The notes beneath the pieces were generated by a model. The model ran no database searches and was not told the origin of the DNA. It saw only the letters and a list, made by a program, of their open reading frames with translations. Below are positions 19,080-29,663 of a stretch of DNA of 64,000 bases, piece after piece (position 1 is the stretch's first letter; each line of letters opens with the position of its first letter). The stretch spans positions 1 to 64,000 of the forward strand of contig MU864025.1 in assembly GCA_033296885.1 (NCBI GenBank), written 5' to 3'. The position numbers were made by a program, and so were the translations under genes. The DNA is from Triangularia verruculosa (Eukaryota; Ascomycota; Sordariomycetes; Sordariales; Podosporaceae).

Positions 19080-20547
19080 GATGTACGGTTTATGCTTAGG
19101 TTGCGAGGGAACGGATGGAGGTAAGAGAGGCAGGTGCCTCGAGATATCACAGTTGGCTCCACTGGTTGTGTAAAATGTGTTGCCACGGATCGGGAGGCAG
19201 AGTAAGACTCTTTTGTAACTAAGGTCTATCTTGCTCGAACGAGAAGAACTGGTATACAAGAAGGTTCCGCAGAAGGAACAGAACAAAATGAAGGACACAC
19301 TGCAAAAGGCAGGGGGGCAAAATAGTTTTATGGAGGAGATAAAAAGGATGGCGAGTGACTGTGCAGGTCTTGGTTTTGCCTTATCCGAGGAGTGAGACAA
19401 GGGTGGGAAGGCTGACAAACACTGAAGCGGCGGAAGCGGATCCGGGAAGATGGCTAGTCCTAGATCAGTAAACCGGCGGCCGGGGAGAGGCTGGTCGAGT
19501 CGGATGGCCGGCGAGGAGGGTTCGGCACAGACGGTGCGAAGAGGGGCCGTTGGCTGTTCGAGACGAGGAGGTGTCGGTGTCTAGGGTGGCATTCTGCAGG
19601 GCGTGCTTTAGGCAGGAGGATCACGTCCGCAGCGCCTAATGGATATGTATATCAATGAGCTGCAGAAGCGGAAAATGAGGTGGTGTCAAAGGCCGCTGAA
19701 AAAGAGCACTGGAAGATGGCCGGAACGGCACCGGTAGACGCCCCACTCCGCGATCGGACGGGCTGGGATGAACCCTCATTCGCCACTGACGGTCCCACCT
19801 TCGTCATCCAAGACAACCTTGGGAAAGAGGCGATGGTTGGCGACTGTTTACATAGATACAGGCTGTTCCGAACCACAGATATCACTCAATTCAAAGCGAG
19901 ACAGGAGGGGAGAGGAAGGTCAGCGGACATATTCATCCTGGAGGGGTAACACAGTCGAGACACAACAGGGCGCTGTTTTGACCGAGCCAGTCCACTGCAT
20001 GGGGTGCTGCCGCAGTACAACCGGGGAACGTTGGGTGCGGTGCGTCTTCCGCCGCTAACCGTCCAAGTTTTCCGATGTTGGATCAGAACTTTCCGAAAGT
20101 GATAGGTGATACCTGGGACATGATGGGCTCTTAACATCCAGTTCCATGTCAAGTGTCAGATACACAATAATGTTGCTCATTTTGAGATGCTGTTGACCCA
20201 GGAAACCGCGAGGCGCTTGGAAGCGGGGTTCCCCAGATATGCCAAGCTTACCCACAGTCTTCTTGACACTGTGTACTCCTGCCTTGCAATTGGCCCAAGG
20301 CGGCAGTTGTTCAATCACACCGGCAGCTCCCGTAGTTGCGTCAGTGATTTGCTCAACAACATCAAATTGATCGTCCAATATTCACAGGCGTATAACACAC
20401 GTAATCATAGCTTGCCATCGAGTTTATTTCATCGTCGCTTGATTGAATTCCATACTTTCACTTCCTTACTCTGCTTTTCCCATCTCCAAACCACCAACCG
20501 ATAGCTGTCGGTGAGATGCGTCTGCTGTCTTGGCGCTAAGTGGACTT
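19080..20547. other. Divergent intergenic region, MFS gene and Vps70-like gene
   Basis: About 1.5 kb without a supported gene. Short frames on both strands lack coding character. Nothing repetitive was noted. Confidence 0.5.
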
Positions 20548-20606
20548 GTAAGTGGCCATCATATGTCAGCCTACCTTCATACATCACATCTGACCGTGAG
20601 CCACAG
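20548..20606 (+). other. Probable 5' UTR intron of the Vps70-like gene
   Basis: A GTAAGT donor (20548), a tctgac branch-like site and a ccacag acceptor (20605-20606) define a 59-nt intron just before the start. Splicing removes the upstream in-frame ATG at 20563 and leaves 20617 as the first ATG. Confidence 0.6.
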
Positions 20607-20616
20607 TACTATCATC

Positions 20617-23079
20617 ATGGAGTCTGAGGACGAGCCGCTCAACATGAAGAAGGCACAGGCTGTCCAACCCTTTCCCCACAACTATGCTTACATACCACCA
20701 CCGCGTCCCCGACCTCACTCAGTCCTCCGGCGTTTCTGCACTGTAGCCCTCGCCTCAACCCTTATATGGATCCTGGTAGCTCCTCTAGGGTCAATACTGA
20801 CTGGGGATTGGTTGAACTCGCGATCAGATGAAGGAAATGTACAGTCATGGCCGGGTCACCAGAGCAAGGTCGACCAGGAAGAGTTGAGACAGATCCTCCG
20901 CGACGTCCCCAGCAGTGAGCAGGCCATGCAATGGAGCTACTTTTACACTTCCGGGCCTCATCTTGCCGGAAAAAACTACACACAGGCTTTGTTGACCCAG
21001 CAGAAGTGGAAAGAATGGGGCCTACATTCATACATCAACGAATACCTGGTCTACCTCAACTATCCCGTGGACCACCGATTGGCTCTTCTGAAGGAAAAGG
21101 AAGGAGATGGCGAGGACAAAGAATATGAAGTAACTTACGAAGCATCGCTAGTTGAGGATATTCTCGAGGAGGACCCCACTAGCGGGCTCGCCAACAGTGT
21201 ACCGACATTCCATGGATACTCTGCGTCAGGAAACGTTACCGCGCCGGTCGTCTATGTCAACTACGGCACATACCAGGATTTTGAAGACCTTCTCGCTGCC
21301 AACATCACACTTAAGGGCAAGATCGCCATTGCCCGCTATGGCGGTATTTTCAGAGGGCTCAAGGTCAAGCGTGCTCAGGAGCTCGGAATGGTTGGTGTCA
21401 TTCTCTACAGCGACCCAGGAGACGATGGAGATGTCACCGATGAAAAGGGAGTTCCCGTTTACCCTGAGGGACCGGCACGGCAACCCAGCAGCGTCCAGCG
21501 CGGAAGCACTCAGTTCCTCAGCGTGGCCCCAGGTGATCCAACCACACCAGGATATCCGTCAAAGCCGGAGGCACCTCGCAAACCGGTAGAGACGGCCATT
21601 CCCAGCATCCCGTCTCTCCCGATTTCTTATACCGACGCCCTTCCCATTCTCAAAGCACTCAACGGTCACGGCCCGAAGGCCAAGGACTTCAACCAGTGGT
21701 GGACACGTAACACCGGCTTGGGGTATAAGGGCGTGGAATACAACATCGGACCTACGCCGGATGACGTTGTTGTCAACCTCTACAACGAGCAGGAATATGT
21801 ATACACCCCAATCTGGAATGTCATCGGTGTCATTAATGGTACCATTCCGGACGAGGTAGTTGTCGTTGGAAACCACCGTGATGCTTGGGTCGCGGGAGGC
21901 GCTGGCGATCCAAACAGTGGTTCCGCCGTACTAAATGAGGCCATCCGCGGTTTCGGAGCGGCGCTTGCGCGCGGGTGGAAGCCTCGTCGAACTGTCGTCT
22001 TTGCCAGCTGGGATGGCGAAGAATATGGCTTGGTTGGATCAACCGAATGGGTGGAGGAGTTTCTCCCCTGGCTGAAGCATTCGAGTGTCGCTTACGTGAA
22101 CACTGATGTCGGTGTAAGAGGCAAGCGTCTCTCCGTCGCAGCCTCCCCTATTCTGAATAAGGTCATCTATTCCGCCACCTCCCTTGTTGGATCAGTCAAC
22201 CAAACACGTCCAGGTCAGACCGTCTATGATCTCTGGGACAAAAAGATCAAGACCATGGGTAGCGGCAGCGATTTTACCGCCTTTCAGGACTTTGCCGGCA
22301 TTCCCTCTGTCGACATTGGCTTCGACTCTGACCGCGGAAGCCCGGTGTATCACTACCACTCCAACTACGACAGCTTCCACTGGATGCAAAAGTATGGCGA
22401 CCCTGGCTTCCTCTATCACAAAACCATGGCCCAGGTTCTCGGTATCCTCGTAGCGGAAATCGTGAACCTCCCGGTCATCCCCTTTGGCGCGGAAGACTAC
22501 GCCAAAGCTTTGGCCGAATACGTTCAGAAAGTGGAGGATAAGCTTGACGCCTATCTTAACCCCCCAGCGGAGATTTTGTCGGCAAGCATAACCGACGAAG
22601 AAATGTTTGAGCTTCGTTCCTCCACCCGCAACCAGTCTACACCTTCATCTTCGTTATCATCTAAACACACGCCGGAGACTTTCAGGGCATCCCTCGAGCG
22701 CCTCCGGGAGGCTCTTCAGACTTTGATGTATCACGCCTACCAGCTCGATCTCGAAGCGGATGAACTGAGGCACATTGAACAGAATGAGGAGATCCCCTGG
22801 TGGAATTTGCCGAAGAAGATTCGTCACCACTGCAAGGTTCGCAAGGTGAATACGAAGTACAAGTACATGGAGAGAAGCTTCTTGTATGAGGAGGGGTTGG
22901 ACAAAAGGCCGTGGTTTAAACACGTTGTGTTCGCGCCGGGGTTGTGGACGGGGTATAGCGGGGCAGTGTTCCCGGGGTTGATGGAGAGTATTGACCAGGA
23001 GGACTGGACGAATGCGGAGAGGTGGGTGGATATTATTGAGAGCAGGATTGAGAAGGCTAGTAAGGGGCTTGAGCAGTGA
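20617..23079 (+). CDS. VPS70: Glutamate carboxypeptidase II-like M28 metallopeptidase (Vps70 type)
   Basis: Single coding exon, 820 residues, type II membrane protein. A short cytosolic tail is followed by one transmembrane segment (about residues 40-61), a PA domain (about 205-275), the M28 peptidase core (about 390-640) and a TFR-dimerisation-like helical C-terminus. All co-catalytic zinc residues are present: His420 (GNHRDAW), Asp431 (GAGDPNSG), Glu468/Glu469 (WDGEEYG), Asp497 (NTDVG) and His581 (YHSNYDSFHW). Several N-glycosylation sequons lie in the lumenal part. Yeast Vps70 affects vacuolar protein sorting. The peptide substrate is not known. The start at 20617 is preferred because the 20563 ATG lies in a likely 5' UTR intron. 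The last 200 bases of coding sequence are markedly G-rich. Confidence 0.92.
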   Translation: MESEDEPLNMKKAQAVQPFPHNYAYIPPPRPRPHSVLRRFCTVALASTLIWILVAPLGSILTGDWLNSRSDEGNVQSWPGHQSKVDQEELRQILRDVPSSEQAMQWSYFYTSGPHLAGKNYTQALLTQQKWKEWGLHSYINEYLVYLNYPVDHRLALLKEKEGDGEDKEYEVTYEASLVEDILEEDPTSGLANSVPTFHGYSASGNVTAPVVYVNYGTYQDFEDLLAANITLKGKIAIARYGGIFRGLKVKRAQELGMVGVILYSDPGDDGDVTDEKGVPVYPEGPARQPSSVQRGSTQFLSVAPGDPTTPGYPSKPEAPRKPVETAIPSIPSLPISYTDALPILKALNGHGPKAKDFNQWWTRNTGLGYKGVEYNIGPTPDDVVVNLYNEQEYVYTPIWNVIGVINGTIPDEVVVVGNHRDAWVAGGAGDPNSGSAVLNEAIRGFGAALARGWKPRRTVVFASWDGEEYGLVGSTEWVEEFLPWLKHSSVAYVNTDVGVRGKRLSVAASPILNKVIYSATSLVGSVNQTRPGQTVYDLWDKKIKTMGSGSDFTAFQDFAGIPSVDIGFDSDRGSPVYHYHSNYDSFHWMQKYGDPGFLYHKTMAQVLGILVAEIVNLPVIPFGAEDYAKALAEYVQKVEDKLDAYLNPPAEILSASITDEEMFELRSSTRNQSTPSSSLSSKHTPETFRASLERLREALQTLMYHAYQLDLEADELRHIEQNEEIPWWNLPKKIRHHCKVRKVNTKYKYMERSFLYEEGLDKRPWFKHVVFAPGLWTGYSGAVFPGLMESIDQEDWTNAERWVDIIESRIEKASKGLEQ

Positions 23080-23294
23080 TGGGAAGTGGGAGAGGGAGAT
23101 GAGTTTGGAACGGGTATTGTAATGATGATTATAGCGGGCTAGCAAAGAAGATAGAAGGCATTGGTATGGCTGAATTGTTTGATGAGATTTGTATCCATTG
23201 CAAAGAGTGACTACCATTAAAAATAGTAGGAAAGGCCTATTAACTATCTTCTTTGGGCTTATTACTATTTTTAAGGTGTTCTTAATATCTTCCA

Positions 23295-23420
23295 AGGCCT
23301 ATTAACTATCTTTTGAGGCCTATTAAATATCTTTTGAGGCCTATTAAATATCTTTTGAGGCCTATTAAATATCTTTTGAGGCCTATTAAATATCTTTTGA
23401 GGCCTATTAAATATCTTTCA
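23295..23420. repeat. 21-bp tandem repeat, six copies
   Basis: The unit is aggcctattaaatatctttt plus g. Copy 1 has one change (aactat) and the last copy ends tca. Two degenerate half-copies precede it near 23233 and 23250. The period is a multiple of three, so it reads as a heptapeptide repeat in open frames on both strands, but there is no gene context. Confidence 0.95.
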
Positions 23421-23479
23421 ATACTGTATGCCCCCTTTGCAGTGCCAGCTTTTTTGTCCAGGACGTGCTGTCTCACACC

Positions 23480-24000
23480 AGAGTTCTCTTTGCCAGCTCT
23501 TTTCACAGCAACTATCCCAAAGCGTTTATTTCACAGCCCCCCTTTTCACAACCCCTTCTTACAGAACTTGTGCTGCGGATTCTATTTCACAGCTACTTTT
23601 CACGCCCCTTGTTTCACTGCTCGTTTTTATAGGCTCTATTTCACAGCTGGTATTTCACAACTAGTGTTTCAAAGGCCTTATTTACTCCTCTTTTCTACAG
23701 GACTTATTTCACAGCTCTTTTTTCACAACTCTTTTTTCACAGCTCTTTTTTCACAGCTACTATTTCACAGCTCTTTTCTACAGCTACTATTTCACAGCTC
23801 TTTGTTCACAGCTCTTTTTTCACAGCTCGTTTCTACAGCTACTATTTCACAGCTCCTTTTTGACAGCCACTATTTCGCTTCTCTTTTCCATGGTTCTTAT
23901 TCCACAGCTCTGCTTTCACTGCGATAATTCCACAGGTATCACAACCACAGCCCTTATTACATAGCTCTTTCACCGCTATCAATTTTTTTTACAGCCATCC
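23480..24000. repeat. Degenerate TTTCACAGCT array, copy A
   Basis: At least eleven exact CACAGCT cores and many one-base variants occur, mostly within TTTTTTCACAGCTCT or TATTTCACAGCTACT, spaced roughly 12-25 bases. The plus strand is strongly pyrimidine-rich. The same unit, in the same orientation, recurs at 46225-46875. Confidence 0.85.
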
Positions 24001-24537
24001 GTTTATCAAACCTACCTTTACCAGCTTCCATGCATGCAGCTCTTGGTCCACGGCCTTCACTCTTACACCGACTCTGCTATTTGACAGCCCTAGTAACACC
24101 TATTCAACAGCCCTAGTAACACCGTAAAGGTGATTGGAACCCAGAGATACTATCTGGGCCCTGATTTTGTACTTATATATAATGTAGGTTTACTGGTCAA
24201 TTTCTCAACCCACATATAAACCACACCCTGGCAGATCCAACAGATCCGGCATCCCCTAGGGTAGCCTCTGCTTATGATATCGAATATCTGTCTCTATTTG
24301 GCTGTGTTTCATCTGCATCCTTGCTGTTATCTCTCTTTCCTCAAAATGTATCACTACTTCATCAAAACTCAACATATAATGCTGTTATTTACCCACCAAT
24401 GAACTCCCAACTCCTTGCTAATCAGTCCCTCTGTGAACCCGTCCTAGAACAAAATAAGCACCCACCCTCCCAACCACAAACCTAGACCTGTCTGCCCCTT
24501 ATATGTATGAACCCCCCTTAAACAATAAAAATGCACA

Positions 24538-26007
24538 TCACCCCCCCGCCGACCCCCTCCCATTGCTCAACGCATTCACATTACTCGCATGCGCCAGCAA
24601 AAACTTGCAGCACGTCAGCGTCAACTTGCACGCCTTGGTCCACCCCTCCTCCTGCGCCATCCCCCCCAGCTTGATACTAACATCATATATCCTGTCCCCC
24701 TCAATCCTATACGGCAGCGCCAGCGCCGTCCCCGCCTCCCTCGCCGTCTGCTTTTGCACAAACTCCCCCAGCTGCCTCACCAGCTCCAAAAACGCCACCA
24801 TCGCCTGGTCAAACTTTCTATGCATGATCGTCAGGCCAAACGGCATGTCGCCGCTGGAAAACAGCTCCAGCACGTGACGTTTTGGGGCAGGCGGAGGTGC
24901 CGTTCTCGTGGACCCGTACCGGCTGGAGGAGGGGGATGGGTATTCCAGTTTGATGATTTTGGAGGAGGAGCCCATGGGCTGGGGTTCGTAGCCGTCAAAG
25001 GTGTAGTTTAGTTTTTCGGCTACGGTGACGATGAGCAAGAGGGCGTGGCCCCAGGCGGCGTTGATTTCGGGCCAGTCGACGGGGCGGGAGTGGAGGCGGC
25101 CTAGGCGGAGGCCGTTGATGGTCGCGAAGGTGCCGTCGTGGGAGATGCAGAATGTGTCGTTGTAGACGTTGGATCGTTGAAGCTTTTCGAGCTGGCGGGA
25201 GTCGTGGTCGAAGGTGCTGTTGATGCTGTCGCGCTCGTCTTGGAAGTGGGCTAGTCGGGAGGCGAAGGCGTTGCGTTCCCGCCAGAAGACTTCTTCCTGG
25301 GCGTCTACTTTTTCGGCTTCTTCTTCCAAGGCGAGGAGCTCGAGGTCGAGCTCGGCTCTTTCTTTCTCTAGCTGCTCGATTTCTTTGCGGCGCTCGGCGA
25401 TGGCTCGGTTGGCTTTCTGGAGGGCTTCGTCTTGGGCTCTCAGTTCCTCGTCGGTTGGGGCGTTGGATTGGATGTCTTTGAGGCAGGCGACGTATGCATC
25501 TCGTTCTCGGTTTGTGGCCTCGAGTTTCTTTTGTAGTTCTTCTAACAGGAGCTCTGTGCATTCGACGCAGACTGGGTGGTCGATATCTGAACGCGCCGAG
25601 AGGATTTCGAAGAGCTTCGTGATGCGCTCCATCTCATAGGATTTGTCGTCATCTAGTGGACCATCGTTTCCTCCATTCGGTGTTTGTGGTGCAGAAGCAT
25701 CTTGAGTTTGCTGGTTTTTATGTGGTGTGATCTGGGACTCGGTCAAGAAGATAAACGACATGGAGCTGTCGCCGCCTCTGGCCGGTCCTCCATGTCTCTT
25801 AAACGTTGGCTGGCCGGCTTGTCGAACAGCTGTTTCGTAGGTAGGTTTCCGCGCTCTGTCTTGGGAGTGTAATGTTCGCGACGCTGCTGGGGGTTTCTTG
25901 GGTGGTGCTTGTGAATGTGTCGCCACTAAGAGATCATAAGCGGCGGGGTTGAGGTCCTCGAGGGAGCCGTCGAGCTTCAGAGGGCCACGGCATTTCTGAC
26001 AGAACAT
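24538..26007 (-). CDS. ATG6: Autophagy protein 6 / Beclin-1 (Vps30)
   Basis: Single exon, 489 residues. It begins MFCQKCRGPLKLDGSL, the conserved Beclin N-terminus, and a second Cys pair (CVEC) lies before the coiled coil. The order is a disordered N-terminal part with a BH3-like stretch (SFIFLTESQ, about residue 85), a heptad-rich coiled coil (about 165-260) and the C-terminal BARA domain (about 285-489, with DTFCISHDGTFATINGLRLGR and MPFGLTIMHRKFD). Known role: subunit of the Vps34 PI3-kinase complexes that start autophagosome formation and drive endosome-to-vacuole sorting. The start at 26007 is the first ATG of the conserved domain, and the frame open upstream of it has no conserved content. 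It is divergent from VTI1 across 487 bases. Confidence 0.96.
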   Translation of the reverse strand: MFCQKCRGPLKLDGSLEDLNPAAYDLLVATHSQAPPKKPPAASRTLHSQDRARKPTYETAVRQAGQPTFKRHGGPARGGDSSMSFIFLTESQITPHKNQQTQDASAPQTPNGGNDGPLDDDKSYEMERITKLFEILSARSDIDHPVCVECTELLLEELQKKLEATNRERDAYVACLKDIQSNAPTDEELRAQDEALQKANRAIAERRKEIEQLEKERAELDLELLALEEEAEKVDAQEEVFWRERNAFASRLAHFQDERDSINSTFDHDSRQLEKLQRSNVYNDTFCISHDGTFATINGLRLGRLHSRPVDWPEINAAWGHALLLIVTVAEKLNYTFDGYEPQPMGSSSKIIKLEYPSPSSSRYGSTRTAPPPAPKRHVLELFSSGDMPFGLTIMHRKFDQAMVAFLELVRQLGEFVQKQTAREAGTALALPYRIEGDRIYDVSIKLGGMAQEEGWTKACKLTLTCCKFLLAHASNVNALSNGRGSAGG

Positions 26008-26494
26008 TCTGTGTTGGATCGCGGGCGCCGTTGCAGGCGCAGATCCAAGACTCGAGTATGTCGAAGCTTGGTGTAAAGAGCAGGTAGAATATCGGAGTGG
26101 TACGTAGAGGTAGTAGGTAGGCACCAGTAAAGTTAAAGAAACACCCCTGTCCCCGGCACGCAAACACCCCCGCCCACATGCGCGATAGCGGCTCCAGCTG
26201 GCCGGGGTGGCCTGTTGGGGCGTCATGTGCCAGCCACTGGCCCGTGCAGCCATTGTCGTCGTCGTCGCCGGAACCAGGCAACTTTGACCTGACACATCAA
26301 TCAACAACTCGAGTACGACAATTGACGACGACGTGGTTATATGATAGACCTCGTGCTCCCAATGCAGGCAGCGGTTTAATATTAGAACAGACGATTCAAA
26401 GCCCCAATAGAGCGCCCCGCGCCTCGTCAGAGCAATTCCCAACCACCTCAAACCTGTAACTCCAGGACTCGGCGCAAGCCCAAACACCCTCACC
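26008..26494. promoter_or_regulatory. Shared divergent promoter of ATG6 and VTI1
   Basis: 487 bases separate the two ATGs, so both 5' UTRs and core promoters must fit here. The VTI1-proximal part is C/A-rich leader. No certain factor site was identified. Confidence 0.6.
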
Positions 26495-27245
26495 ATGTCT
26501 AACCCCCTCGACACCGACGCCGGCACCGAGCTCTTCAAGCACTACGAAACCGAATACCAGCTCGTCCGCGCCGACCTCACCCAGAAACTCGATCAAATCA
26601 ATGAACTCTCCGGGGAGCCTCGCAAGGCCGCTCTCAGTGCAGCCGAGCGGGCGCTAGAGGAAACCGAGGAGCTGGTTGGCCAGATGCAAATGGAGAAGCA
26701 AAACGTCCCGTCATCTCAGCGCACAGGCATCAACAGACGGATCCGCGACTACAAGAGCGACGTCGATGGGTATCGCCGCAAACTCCGAACACTGGCCGAG
26801 GACAGGAGTGCGCTTTTTGGAGGGAGGTACACGGACAACCCGAGTGGATCTTCTGGGGATGCGCAGTTGGAGCAGAGGCAGCAGCTTTTGTCCGGGACCG
26901 ACCGGCTGGACCGCAGCACCCAGCGCCTGAAGGCTAGCCAGCAGCTGGCGAACGAGACGGAGAGCATTGGTGCGAATACGCTTGCTACGCTGCAGCAGCA
27001 GAGAGAGACGATCGAGCACACCACGCGGGTTATGTACGAGAGCGAGGGTTATGTCGATCGGAGTTTGAAGAGTATCAAGGGCATTGCCCGTAGGTATGAC
27101 GTTTGCTGCGCCCTTTTTGTAAGCTTCCAGATGATATACTAACTGCTGGATGTCTAGGATGGCTACGAATCGGATAATCACCATCGCCATCATCACGGTT
27201 CTTGTTTTGCTCATTTTTGCGGTCATCTTTAGCAAGTTCAAATGA
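26495..27245 (+). CDS. VTI1: Qb-SNARE Vti1
   Basis: The CDS is join(26495..27093, 27158..27245), 228 residues. The intron (gtatga donor, ctaac branch, gtctag acceptor) splits an Arg codon just before the membrane anchor. The N-terminal three-helix region (about 1-100) begins with LFKHYETEYQ and is rich in Leu/Glu heptads. The SNARE motif (about 130-195) carries a central LQQQRET with the zero-layer Gln, followed by a basic GIARRM stop and a single C-terminal transmembrane anchor (about 206-226). Known role: fusion at Golgi, endosome and vacuole, including autophagosome-vacuole fusion. Its divergent partner ATG6 acts in the same membrane route. Confidence 0.95.
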
Positions 27246-27677
27246 TTCATGGTTCGGGGCTGGCGAAACGGTAGAGGGAGTTTATGAGGGACGAGGCGAA
27301 TTTGTATGGGTAGCATGGTTAGAGTGCTTGTTATTGTGAAACACATTCTTTTTCCCTCTTGTTGCCAATGCTGAATATCTCGCTAGAAAGTAAACCTGGA
27401 AGTTCTTATCTCCGCTACCCAGTGTAAGAGAACGTAAGAGCGCATGCCGCCACTGCGTAATCATGGAGCCGCTCTTATCCGTGGGCATGTGGGGTGCATC
27501 GGATGAACCGCCCGCCAGCATCTCCCGGAGCCGGAGAAGACTCATGGCCTGGGGTGGTATATATTTTTGTAATTGGCGAGTTGATCTTTGGGATTTTCAT
27601 GAGTTCCATTCACTGTCATCTTAACTCTTATTTTTCTCTCTCTCTGTACGACAGGACACAAGACAAGGATAACCAGG
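27246..27677. other. Intergenic, VTI1 3' end and urease promoter
   Basis: Both flanking genes run on the plus strand. A pyrimidine-rich tract (27610-27650) precedes the urease start. No certain nitrogen-regulatory GATA pair was identified. Confidence 0.5.
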
Positions 27678-29631
27678 ATGCATCTCGTACCAAGAGAGGT
27701 TAGTCACTATCGTGCTTGTACTGTACCTTGTCCAACCTCCACTGCTACATGGTTTAAACCCGCAGATCGGTTCATCGCGGCTTCTTGGCTTCATGGACCT
27801 TATTTGTATGTGTGAGAATAAAACTAACAACGATGAATAGCTTGACAAGCTTACCATCTCCCACCTCGGCTTCCTCGCCCAGCGCCGGCTCGCCCGCGGC
27901 GTCAAGCTCAACCACAGCGAGGTCGTGGCCCTGATCTCGTCCAACATCCAGGAACTCATCCGCGATGGCGCACACGTTGTTGCGGACCTCATGTCGCTGG
28001 GGTCGACCATGCTCGGCCGCCGACACGTCCTGCCCTCGGTGCTGTCGACTCTTCATGAGATCCAGGTAGAGGGGACCTTCCCCTCTGGTACGTACCTCGT
28101 CACCGTCCACAACCCCATCTCCACTGACGACGGCAACCTCGACCGCGCGCTTTACGGCTCGTTTCTGCCAGCGCCAAGCAATGATTTGTTTCCCATGCCG
28201 CCGTCGGAGGAGTACGCGCCGGCTGCTCAGCCGGGGGCGGTGGTGTGCGTGAAGGACAAGGTGGTGAAGCTGAATGAGGGGAGGAGGAGGATCAAGTTGC
28301 AGGTGACGAGCAAGGGGGACAGGCCGGTTCAGGTGGGGAGTCATTATCATTTTGTGGAAACGAACCCAGAACTAGAATTTGACCGCATCGCAGCAATTGG
28401 GTACAGGCTGGACATAGCAGCGGGGACGTCGGTCCGGTTTGAGCCGGGGGACACCAAGACTGTGACGCTTGTTGAGATAGGTGGACGCAAGATTATCGAA
28501 GGAGGAAACCGAATCGCTAATGGGCTGGTAGAGGAGACGAGGAAGAACCCGGATGAGATTGTTAAGAGGATGCTGGAGATGGGTTTCGCGCACTCGCCTC
28601 AACCGGAGATTGTTGAGGTTATGGACGGGTTCACGATGGACAGACGAGTGTATAATACCATGTTTGGCCCGACGACGGGGGATCTCATCCGGCTGGGGGC
28701 TACCGACCTCTGGATCAAGGTTGAGAAGGACATGACGATTTACGGAGAGGAGTGTAAGTTTGGCGGCGGCAAGACTTTGAGAGAGGGCATGGGACAGGCC
28801 ACTGGACGATCGGATAAAGATACACTGGATCTGGTGGTCACCAACGCCCTGATTGTGGACTGGACAGGGATTTACAAGGCAGATATCGGAGTCAAGGAAG
28901 GGTTCATCGTTGGCATCGGCAAAGCAGGAAACCCAGACGTGATGGACGGTGTCACACCGGGCATGATCGTAGGAGCCTGCACAGATGTTATTGCTGGAGA
29001 AGGCAAGATCATCACCGCCGGTGGCATCGACACCCACATCCACTTCATCTGCCCTCAACAAGTCGAAGAAGCTCTCGCCTCAGGAGTCACAACCTTCCTC
29101 GGCGGCGGCACCGGGCCCAGGTAAGCGCCCCCCTTTTTACCCCTATTTTTTTTACTCTACTAACATCTCTCTCACCCTCTCAGCGCCGGCAGCAACGCAA
29201 CAACCTGCACCCCCGGCGCGCACTACATGAAGCAAATGCTCCAAGCAACCGACTCCCTCCCCATCAACATCGGCATCACCGGCAAAGGCAACGACTCCCA
29301 CCCCCTGACAATCCGCGAACAAATCGCCGCCGGCGCCTGCGGCCTAAAACTCCACGAAGACTGGGGCACCACCGCCGCCGCCATCGACACCTGCCTCTCC
29401 GTCTGCGACGAAATGGACGTCCAATGCATGATCCACACCGACACCCTCAACGAAGCCGGCTTCGTCGAAACCGCCATCAAAGCGTTTGGGGGAAGAACAA
29501 TCCACACATACCACACCGAAGGCGCCGGCGGCGGTCACGCACCCGACATCATCACCGTCGTCGAGCACCCCAACGTTTTACCTTCATCCACCAACCCAAC
29601 CCGCCCCTTCACCCTCAACACCCTAGACGAA

Positions 29632-29663
<32 letters not shown>

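Larger units (their letters stand above)
23080..24537. other. Repeat-rich intergenic region
   Basis: This lies between the convergent ends of the Vps70-like gene and ATG6. It contains the 21-bp tandem repeat and the TTTCACAGCT array listed separately. The long frames across it exist because the repeats lack stops, and they are not genes. From 24120 to 24537 no feature is recognised beyond A/T-rich 3' flank. Confidence 0.7.

Noticed and set aside
23313..23927. 204-codon frame starting with a repeated heptapeptide
   Set aside because: Created by the 21-bp tandem repeat and the TTTCACAGCT array. It has no promoter or homology signal.
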